DNA from: Haematococcus lacustris
Lineage: Eukaryota; Chlorophyta; Chlorophyceae; Chlamydomonadales; Haematococcaceae
NCBI GenBank assembly: GCA_030144725.1
Contig: JASKMD010000017.1
Span: forward strand, 8,880,200 to 8,944,199
DNA: 64,000 nt
Direction: 5' to 3'
Position numbers and translations under genes: made by a program
Shown: positions 55,701 to 64,000 of the stretch, one piece after another
Numbering within the stretch: position 1 is the first letter of the stretch
How the letters are laid out: each line of letters begins with the position of its first letter
The notes under the pieces: generated by a model
Databases searched by the model: none
The model's input: only the letters and a program-made list of their open reading frames with translations
Told to the model about the DNA's origin: nothing

Positions 55701-58700
55701 GGTAGTGGACACTGATGGCAGTCACGCAGCTCTGGACGCTGACACGGCTGTGTACACCATCCAGGTGCCCTGCCCTGCCCTGCCCTGCCCTGCCCTGCCC
55801 TGCCCTGCCCTGCCCTGCCCTGCCCTGCCCTGCCCTGCCCTGCCCTGCCCTGCCCTGCCCTGCCCTGCCCTGCCCTGCCCTGCCCTGCCCTGCCCTGCCC
55901 TGCCCTGCCGTGCCCTGCCCTGCCCTGCCCTGCCCTGCCCTGCCCTGCCCTGCCCTGCCCTGCCCTGCCCTGCCCTGCCCTGCCCTGCCCTGCCCTGCCC
56001 TGCCCTGCCCTCCCCTGCTCTGCCCTGCCCTGCCCCTGCCTCCCCCGTGGCCATGCCCACCCTACGCTGACCTTACCAAGGTTTTACTGGGCTGGTGCTG
56101 CACTGGCCGTCAGCAGCACCTACACTACTCCCCTCCTCTAGCAGTAACTGCCTGCACTGATGTGCCATGCTGCAGCCGCCATGCTGCCCAGTTGCCGACA
56201 TGTGTCCACCTGTCACCCTCAGCCACTATCTGTAGCTGTCAGAGCCTGCTGGCTGGTGGTTTGAGCGGTTGAGGCAGTTGGTTTGGTTGTTGGTGTGTGA
56301 GCAGGATGACATGCGGCTGGTGCGGCTGGTGACTGAGCGCATTGCAGCCACTGAGGACAAGGTGGTGCTGGAGGGGGAGCTGAAGGTGGTCCTGGGCTTC
56401 ACTGGAAAGCGGGGCCACCGCACGTGGAGACGACTGAAGGTGAGAGCAGCAGATCAGGGGCGCTGCCTGCACCCCATCCCTCACCCCTCCATCCCAGTGC
56501 CTTGCTGACCCCATTCACACCTTGCCTGCTCTTAAGCCATATGAGCTGCCATGCTGTGTCAATGCCACTTCCAGGGATTAGGCCTGATCATGTGTCAGTG
56601 TTAGTTTCATTGGTTGGAGGTGGTGATGAAGCTTGGAGGGCCTCCCCTGCCACGCTGCTGCCCGCCTTACTGCCAGCTCCCTCACCCACTTGCTGTGCCT
56701 TGCAGCTGAAGATGGTGAAGGATGGCTACATTGGTGTGCATGTGGCCGACATGAATGGAAAGGCAGTGGTGAGGCTGCAACCACTGCAGTGTGAGATATG
56801 CACCCCGGCCTCTATGGTCCTTGACATGAGTGTTGTCACTAATCTGGGAGGAGTGAGCCTTGTATCTTCTTGTAGCTTCCCTTCTCTCTTTTCCCCTCCA
56901 CACAAACATGCTATTGCCGGGGCACATGTGCAGGGTCCCATGCAGCTGACATGGCTGGCTAGTGTGGGGTCTTTGGTAGGGCTGTTCATGCTGAAATCAT
57001 AAGTGGGTCATCGGTTCAAATCTCATTTGCCCTTCATGTGGGTCACACTAAGAAGCTGTACACCCCCACTGCTGTCTGTGATGCCTTGTGCCATACAGGT
57101 GTGCCTAAAACTCCTGAAGGAGGTGAAGGCCACTCCCCTGGAGGGTGAAGAGGAGGAAGAGGAGCAAGGAGTGGCTGCTGACCCAGGCGAGTTCAGAACC
57201 CTTCTTGGCCACCAAGAAGTAGCACCCGACCTGGTAGCCTCGAGCCGCAGACTGAGTGCATCAACGTGTGCCAGTTTTCCTCTCAGCATGCTGCTCCGGA
57301 ATTGATGGCAAGGGCAGATCAACACACATAAGGCAAGCTGGCCTCCACATCAGCTGAGTCCAAACAGCACCCTTCCTCCTCCTCTCTCCCTCTGCACAGC
57401 ACACAGCAGGCCATAGCACACTGGATGCGGCTAGCTCCATAGGCCTGCTGTGGACTCAAGGTGGTGCACGCTGCATTGCGTTCCATGGCCTGCATGGCCT
57501 GCATGAGGGACCTGCATGTAGGGTTGGAGTGCCTGCGGTGTGGGGCTGGAACCTTCCTGCGAGTGCCATGCAAGTGCCATGGATGCGCACCAGACCTGGT
57601 GGCCTTGGGCTGCAGACTGAGTGTAGCTGCCAGTGGCACACCTTGCGTACGCTAGGTCACATCTTCAATGCTTATTGTCTAGCTCATTGCTCTAGCACTG
57701 ATGGCAAGAGCAGATCAACACACACAGGCTGAGCCGGCCTCCTCTACAGCCATGTCAATCGCATCACAGGACCTGGATCGGGTGCCAGGGCCATAACCAG
57801 CCAAGGTCCAACGGTTCACGACTTGGCCAGGGTTGCGCGCTGGGGTCTACCTCTAACCCTAACCCTAACCCTAACCCTAACCCTAACCCTAACCCTAACC
57901 CTAACCCTAACCCTAACCCTAACCCTAACCCCTACCCCTACTCCTACCCCTACCCCTACCCCTACCCCTACCCCTACCCCTACCCCTACCCCTACCCCTA
58001 CCCCTACCCCTACCCCTACCCCTACCCCTACCCCTACCCCTACCCCTACCCCTACCCCTACCCCTACCCCTACCCCTACCCCTACCCCTACCCCTACCCC
58101 TACCCCTACCCCTACCCCTACCCCTACCCCTACCCCTACCCCTACCCCTACCCCTACCCCTACCCCTACCCCTACTCCTACCCCTACCCCTACCCCTACC
58201 CCTACTCCTACCCCTACCCCTACCCGTACACAGATAAGCACCTAAGTCGGGACACCCCGTTTCTCGTGTTCACTTTATTCTTTACCGAAAGCCCCCGTTT
58301 TTTTTTTGCGTGCATCGCGTTCTTAGGTGGCTACTAGGGCCGCGGGCCGCGTCATGTCGGGCCGCGTCATGTTTGCGCGTTGTGGGAGGAGAGATCTCAA
58401 CACTGCCGGGACCGCCGGTTTAAACCCCATCCGGAGTTAAGGCCCGGCCACGACCACCAGGAGCGTTTCAGGAAACTTCCTCAACGCTCCTAGATTCCTT
58501 GGTGAGTAACAAAGGTGGTGCAGTCGGTGCGTTGTGTCAAATGTGCGGCTGTCCGGCGGTAGCGCTTGCCATGTTGGGCGAGAATTTTCGCATGTAACAA
58601 AAAATGGCTTTTCTATTTGCAGAGCTCTGGCCCCGGCCCTTGCTCAGATGTTCACCGCTTCTGCCACACGCGCTAGGAGGTCTAGCAAAGCTTCTAACGG

Positions 58701-61700
58701 GGCACGCCACAGGGCTAGCATGCTTGCAGCCGCCGCTCGGGTCCTCTTCAAGTACAGGAGGGGGGCTGCGCGCCCTTCTGTGCGTGCTGTGGCAAAACAG
58801 CATGGCGTCCCCCGCTCCACCCTCAACGAAATTATCAACATGGGGGGTATGGTTGCTACAAGGGGGAGACCGACAGCTTCGACTGAGGCAGAGGAGATGC
58901 AGCTGGTCAGCATTGTCAAGGGGGCCCAAGCGCAGGGTAGGGGGGTGACTAGGTTGGACCTCCTTGGAGCAGTGCAGCGGGCCTGCGAGGTCCGTGTGAG
59001 CAAGGGCCTGCCACACTTCTTCCCTACTGCAAGCCCGAGCAGCAAATGAAGCCATGAAATTAAATTGAATTTATTAGTATGAATTAATATTCAATAAAAC
59101 CATACTAAACGGATCCATTGAAGCATGCGTTTGCCAAGACGAGCCTTTACCCCCGCAACAAGGAGCAGCTGCTGGCAGGTGCTAAGGCCTCCATCCCAGC
59201 TGGCAAGAGCATGGCGACTCTAGCACCATGGAAGCGCCTAAATGTGACCAACGATATGATGGATGCAGCTTTTAGTGCAACAGGCAGGAGCTGGGAGAGC
59301 AGCTTTCCATGAGGGCAGCTCAGCATGGCAGAGGGGCTTGCGTGGAGAGGGGGGTGCACATCGTGATGCTTCAACTTTCGACTCACAACACAACTTTTCT
59401 GTGGTTTTTTGGTGCCATCCGGTGCTTGGACCTATAGTGATACAGTGCCGAAAATGGTAGGACCAAGTTTCTCCTGAAAAATGTGTATACTTGAGTGTCT
59501 CAACATAAGTGCACTTAGTTTGAAAAACCGGTTTTTGGGGGGGTATCCCACTGGCCAAGTCATAAGTCTCCAGTCCATGAGAATTATACTAAGCCGGGGG
59601 CATCGGCAGCTAGAGGACTTCTAGGTCTCTCCAAGGATATGAGTTGCATTCGTGTCATCCAAGCAAGTGATGAGTTATGCCACCCCCCGTGTCAAATTGT
59701 CTCAACTTAGGTGCTTATCTGTGTACCCTTACCCCTCCTTCTCTGGCACAGGTACTGCCTCTGCTGCGGGGCTCCTGGTCGAGGTGCCCCTTGAACGCCA
59801 GCTCCTGGAGACTGTCCTGTCGGCTGGCAGCGCTGGCATCCTGGCCACTGACATCTTCAAGACGCTGGGCATCAGCATGAAGCGGCACCTGAACCTGCTG
59901 AACGACACCGTGAAGCGCAATGGCCTGATCATGCATGCCACCCAGATGGGCAAGAATGTGCAGAAGAGCGTGTGTGCGCCGCCTCACCTGCTGCACCAGC
60001 ACCAGCTCAGCATGGCGGCTCTGGGCCAAGCTGCAGAGGGGCATGCCGCACCGCAGCAAGGCAGCCTAAGGGGGCAGGACGGAATTCAGGCCACAGTGGG
60101 CGAGGAGGCAGAGGCAGCGGGGAGGTCTGGGGCTGGGCTTGCGCAAGAGCCTGAGGGGATGGCTGGGGCTGGGGCTGGGGCTGGGGCTGGGGCTGGGGCT
60201 GGGGCTGGGGCTGGGCCTGGGGCTGGGCCTGGACCTGGGCCTGGGGCTGGGGCTGGGGCCGGGGCTGGAGCCGGGGCTGGGTCCAGTGGGATGCAGCCCG
60301 GTGGCCTCGTGCCTGTGTCGAAGAAACGTGTCACGGTGGGTGCAGGCAGAGGGGAAGAGAATGCTGGGAGCAGCTTCCAGCTCTGTCCATGTCCTGCCAG
60401 CTTGCTTGATGCTGTTACCGCCTGCTCGCCCACTTGCTGATGTCACATGCTGTGCTCCATGCCGCCATGGCCTTCCACATATTACATATTACACAGCGCC
60501 GGACCCTCTCAACTGCCCTTCCCTGCTTGCCTGCTCCACCTGCCTTGCTGCACTCCTTACCCTCCTGCCCATCCTGCCTTGGCCTGGCTTACCCTGGCTT
60601 ACCCTGCTGCTCTCAGTCTGATCTCTCTGACGACCGGCTGCGGCGCTTGATGGAGCGGCTCAACAGCCATGGCTTCATGGTGCGTCATGAGATCCGGTCC
60701 TTCCTATACACCTACGAGGTCGACCACGGCCTGCTGCACCCCTCAACTTCACTCAACTTCAAGGTCAGGGCTGGGGAGACTGGCAAGGGAAGGGGCTGAT
60801 GAGCCAGGCACATGTGTGACCCCCTGGCATGCACAGTAGGCTTGGGTGAGCCATCGTGTGATGTTGGGGCTGGTTGGGTGTGAGGGCTATTTCTAGGCTC
60901 TGACCAGGCAGTGGCGGAACAAGGGGTAGGGTCAGGGTTTAATAGCTGCTAACACCTGATGTATCGGCGGCCTTGGCTGATGTTGGAGTAATTGAGCAAC
61001 TGCTTGGATGATGTTGGGATAAGTGATCAAATGGGATTAAATGGGATCACTGATGTTGGGGTAACTGGTCAACTGGGATTAATTGGGATTGACTGATGTT
61101 GGCTGAGCATGGGGCCTTCCAGATGGGCCGTGCATGGTAGCTGAGCATGGGGAGGAGAGCATGGGACAAGAGAATGACGCCATTGGGTCCCTCTAGGCAG
61201 ATCATGCCGTTGCTGTCCTGCTTTGTTGTATCTTCAACAGCTGGGTGAGGCACCTTGTGCAGACAACCATAGTTCTCCGAAGCTGGCCGGAGGTGGGCAA
61301 TGTGTGACGTAGAAGGAAGGAGTGACCCACCCACCCACCCGCCCACCCGCCCACCCACCCTGTGCCTGCCCACTGCCTGCCCTGCTGCCCCTCCTACAAC
61401 AGGGCGCTGATAAAAAGACCATTGAGCGTCTGTTGCGGCGGTTGGTAGACAGCAACAAGGCGGACCTGGCGGTGGTGCCCATCATTGGGTCATACGTCAG
61501 TGGCGAGGCTCGCACGGTGCGCTGCTGCCCTGCTGCTCTGCCCCTTGACAGCACCAGCTGCCCATGGACAGCACCAGCAGCCGGGCCGGCAGCAATGGGA
61601 ACCAGGGTACCCAGGGAAGGTCGGCTGGCTGTACACAGACAAACAAGTACAGAACTCGAGGGTCTGAGACGTGACTTGAGTGGCAGCAAGGCAGTTGTAG

Positions 61701-64000
61701 AGCCATGTCAGACCTGACCCTTGCTACCTAAGGTGTTGGGCTATGAATGCTCAGTCCTGGGAACAAGACCTGGGGCCCTGACCGACCTCCGGCAGTGTGC
61801 TGCAGCCTCACGGCAGCTGTAGAGGTAGTGTGCATCAGCGCCCATGGCATGCCATGGCCGGTGGTAGGAGGAGGGATGGCTGCTGTGCTTGCTGCCGCCG
61901 CCTCCCACCGTGACCCTCCCACAGCTGCTTCTGTGGCTGCTGCTCCTCGCATCACAGCACTTTGTGGGGTATGGCTGCCCTATGTCAGACCACATGGAGC
62001 ACATGGAGCGCATGCAGCGCATGGAGCACATGGAGCACATGGAGATCACCATCAACATGGCGCTGTGCAGATGGACGTGCTGCTGCCCAAAGACAGCCCC
62101 CTGACCCCAGAGCTAGGCTCCACCATCCAGCAGTACATCAAGGCCTTCGAGAAGCGCATCCGCAACGAAGGCTCCAAACGCTACTTCTCGGAGAAGGCGG
62201 CAGCACTGCAGCAGCAGCAGCAGCAGCAGCAGCCTAAAAGTGCTGAAGATAGCCTGGTCAGCCCAGCCAGCCCTGCTCAAACTGGCCCACCACAGACTGC
62301 CTCTGCTGCCCCTGACACCATGCCCACCAGCCAGGCAAGCCAGATGGACACGACACCAGCCACACCAGCAGCAGCTGCAGGAGGGGCAGGGGCAGGGGCA
62401 GAGCTTGCCGTGACGGCTGTGCAGCAAGAGGGTGGAGCTGGGGGCGTTCAGGACCCTGTGGGTGTCGGGCCTGCGTCCACCCCCCCGCCAAAGAAGCAGG
62501 CTGGGGCTGAGGGGGCGGCTGGGGCAGGAGTGGAAGGTATATCCGAGGCTGTGGGTGGGGGTGGGGCTGTTTCAAGTGAGGTACCCACCCCCTCGTCTGA
62601 CGCTGCCAGCAAAGGCAAGCCAGCGAGAAAGCCCCGGGGAGGGAGAGCAGGAGCGCGAGGCACGGGCAGGGGTAGGGCGGGAGCGGGAGGGCGGACGGGT
62701 CTAAGTAAGGGGCGAGGGGGCGGAGGTGGTGGCGAGCTTGGTGTGTCAGAGTCAGGGGAGGCTGCGGGCCAGGGACAGTCAGGGGCGGAGGCCAAACCTC
62801 AGTTCCCTCTTGCAGCCCTGCCGGCCAGCGTGATGCGCCGCGTGGGCCTGACTGACATCAAGGTGAGGGGTTACTGGCCCTGGCGCCCCTGAACTCCCTG
62901 ACCTGTGATGCCCACCCTGCTCCATGCGCCCCTCACCATATATGCCTTTGTGTTGCGCCCATGCGCACCTGTGGCTGAGCACCTAGCTGTGAAGTGGGTG
63001 GCTGCATGCCCTGTACCCCTAGAGGGGGAGGGCGGCCAGGCAGCCTAGGCCTTGAGCGGTGTAAGCCAATATCAACATCACCAGGTCCTGGCCAGGGTGA
63101 GGTGAGGTGAGGTGAGGTGAGGTGAGGTGAGGTGAGGTGAGGTGAGGTGAGGTGAGGTGAGGTGAGGTGAGGTGAGGTGAGGTGAGGTGAGGTGAGGTGA
63201 GGTGAGGTGAGGTGAGGTGAGGTGAGGGTTTGGATTAGGGTGAACGCTATCCCTCAAAGCCACCATCAGCATCACCAGGCCCTGGCCAGATGTACCTGCT
63301 GGGGGACTGGGGGGCAGGGGGGGTGCGGGGTGTCCATTGCAGTCGACGCCCCTGTCGACCCCCCTGTTGGCATGCGTGCCTCCTAGCAAACACTGTGTCT
63401 CTCCTAGCTATGGCCTGCATCTATAGCCAGCTAGAGAAAGCTACAGCCTGCCAGTGACATGTCACCATCACCATCGCCAACACCATCCTCGACGTGTGCC
63501 AAACAAGATCATCACCATTACCAACACAATCACCATCACCATCACCATCACCATCACCATCACCATCACCATCACCATCACCATCACCATCACCATCACC
63601 ATCACCATCACCATCACCATCACCATCACCATCACCATCACCATCACCATCACCATCACCATCACCATCACCATCACCATCACCATCACCATCACCATCA
63701 CCACCACCATCACCATCACCATCACCATCACCATCACCATCACCATCACCATCACCATCACCATCACCATCACCATCACCATGCGTGACATCTGCCCCAC
63801 ACGGCGCTGCTGCAGACTAGACGCCATCAGCATTACAACATGCGTGTGAGTTTGCCAGCCTTCACCCTCACCTGCCCGCCTGCCTGGTTACTGGGGTGTT
63901 GCTAGAATAGGGTCAGGGTCTAACTCGGGTGGTGTGTGCAGGTGGAGGAGCGTGTGAGCAGGCTGCTGCCAGAGGGCGCCAACCTGCGGCGCCTCAGGTG
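52728..64000 (+). CDS. TFIIIC B-block-binding subunit (largest subunit), multi-exon, continues beyond the window
   Basis: ATG at 52728 ([20 protein letters not shown]) resembles the plant TFIIIC large-subunit start. Exons that splice cleanly: 54573-54680, 55059-55202, 55702-55764, 56305-56439, 56706-56768, 57099-57144, 59752-60335, 60617-60763, 61403-61495, 62071-62862 and 63942 to about 63998. The first two join into a B-block winged helix ([37 protein letters not shown]). The fourth and fifth give [16 protein letters not shown] and [18 protein letters not shown], typical of the extended winged-helix region. [20 protein letters not shown] is a further winged-helix segment. TFIIIC binds the B box of tRNA genes and recruits TFIIIB and Pol III. 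Exons 59752 and 62071 carry long Gly-Ala and Gln/Gly-rich linkers. The part between 52793 and 54573 is unresolved: [20 protein letters not shown] and [20 protein letters not shown] read as exons in other frames, and 53520-53710 may be a Ser-rich exon. Confidence 0.78.
55767..56010. repeat. (GCCCT)n array at a 5' splice site
   Basis: About 49 GCCCT units with one variant, starting 2 nt after the end of the TFIIIC exon at 55764, so the donor GT is immediately followed by the array. Confidence 0.96.
56955..57031 (+). other. tRNA-like sequence (degenerate, anticodon GAA position)
   Basis: GGGTCTTTGGTAGGGCT resembles a D arm. TCATG-CTGAAAT-CATAA forms an anticodon arm with GAA (Phe) and one C-A mismatch. 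ATCGG-TTCAAAT-CTCAT resembles a T arm, also with a mismatch. The acceptor ends do not pair well. It could be a decayed organelle tRNA-Phe copy or a tRNA-derived relic. It lies in a TFIIIC intron. Not called as a functional tRNA. Confidence 0.3.
57854..57929. repeat. Interstitial telomere-type (CCCTAA)n
   Basis: About 12-13 units of CCCTAA (TTAGGG on the minus strand) within a TFIIIC intron, passing directly into a CCCCTA array. Confidence 0.96.
57930..58224. repeat. (CCCCTA)n array
   Basis: About 49 hexamers of CCCCTA with a few CTCCTA variants, contiguous with the CCCTAA array and apparently derived from it. Ends 4 bp before the pogo-like element. Confidence 0.96.
58648..59049 (+). pseudogene. 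pogo-like transposase N-terminal DNA-binding part
   Basis: [20 protein letters not shown], then [20 protein letters not shown], a pipsqueak/CENP-B-type helix-turn-helix, and [20 protein letters not shown] leading into [13 protein letters not shown] sequence ([18 protein letters not shown]), as in the second helix-turn-helix of pogo transposases. Such domains bind the transposon ends. The frame stops at 59047, before any catalytic Asp. Confidence 0.6.
59118..59312 (+). pseudogene. pogo-like transposase C-terminal remnant
   Basis: [20 protein letters not shown], then [20 protein letters not shown] and a stop. [10 protein letters not shown] resembles the F..TGLYP.N block found after the DDE domain of pogo-type transposases. 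Together with 58648-59049 it shows that the middle of the gene was deleted. Confidence 0.45.
63096..63225. repeat. (GGTGA)26 array in a TFIIIC intron
   Basis: 130 bp of perfect GGTGA. Each GGTGAG is a consensus-like 5' splice site on the sense strand. Confidence 0.97.
63531..63783. repeat. (CACCAT)n hexanucleotide array in a TFIIIC intron
   Basis: About 42 units of CACCAT with one CACCAC interruption near 63700, between TFIIIC exons 62071-62862 and 63942. Open frames coding poly-His or poly-Ile-Thr through it are artefacts. Confidence 0.97.

Larger units (their letters stand above)
58227..59725. mobile_element. pogo-like (Tc1/mariner superfamily) deletion derivative with TA target site
   Basis: Element 58229-59723, flanked by TA (58227-58228 and 59724-59725). 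The terminal inverted repeats match for 26 bp with two mismatches: both start CACAGATAAGCACCTAAGT. The TA duplication and an internal helix-turn-helix protein fragment place it with the pogo-type Tc1/mariner elements. The catalytic DDE/D region is missing between 59049 and 59118, so it is non-autonomous. It sits in a TFIIIC intron right next to telomere-type repeats. Confidence 0.82.

Noticed and set aside
57854..58224. True chromosome end
   Set aside because: The TFIIIC gene continues on both sides of the telomere-type repeats, so they are internal.
57816..58245. Frames coding TPTPTP or VGVGVG
   Set aside because: Translations of the CCCTAA/CCCCTA arrays.
63454..63849. Poly-His and Ile-Thr frames
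   Set aside because: Translations of the CACCAT array in a TFIIIC intron.

Overview
The window is nuclear DNA of a eukaryote, most likely a chlorophyte green alga of the order Chlamydomonadales. The evidence is GC-rich DNA, genes split by many short GT-AG introns, Gln/Ala/Pro/Gly homopolymer tracts inside exons, a plant-type REVEILLE MYB gene, and interstitial CCCTAA (TTAGGG-type) repeats. TTAGGG telomeres are known in the Haematococcus/Dunaliella part of that order, so a Haematococcus-like alga is my inference and not a proven identity. No bacterial operons or CRISPR arrays were seen.

Layout. (1) About 1.4-10.95 kb, minus strand: a long intron-rich gene for an ankyrin-repeat protein with a coiled coil and MIB/HERC2-like segments. 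(2) 4.86-6.03 kb (inside an intron of that gene) and 11.3-23.3 kb: many full, broken and truncated copies of an OrfB/TnpB-like family that I read as Fanzor, the eukaryotic homologue of RNA-guided TnpB nucleases. A small two-exon gene (18.97-19.71 kb) sits among them. (3) 23.76-29.80 kb, plus strand: a complete seven-exon SHAQKYF-type MYB gene of the REVEILLE/CCA1-like class with a very long low-complexity C-terminus. (4) 31.40-50.30 kb: a large inverted repeat. Its two 2.44-kb arms are almost identical, each carries a tRNA-Trp gene with an intron and a Fanzor fragment, and they flank a 14-kb spacer. The spacer holds a hAT-like transposon, palindromic satellite arrays, a fold-back element, and a 5'-truncated non-LTR retrotransposon that is split by a second DNA transposon. 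(5) 50.5-51.45 kb: another Fanzor copy. (6) 52.73 kb to the right edge, plus strand: a multi-exon gene for the B-block-binding subunit of TFIIIC. One of its introns contains telomere-like repeats and a pogo-like transposon.

The most interesting content is the Fanzor-like family. Copies of two subfamilies share conserved non-coding tails of about 225-255 bp after the stop codon, which is where TnpB/Fanzor omega-RNAs and right ends lie. Three other transposons were delimited by their target-site duplications: hAT-like with 8 bp ACTAGCAC, Mutator-like with 9 bp ACTCATGGT, and pogo-like with TA. Exon coordinates are my own reading of splice signals and reading frames. The MYB model is consistent throughout; the ankyrin and TFIIIC models have gaps, which are stated in their entries.
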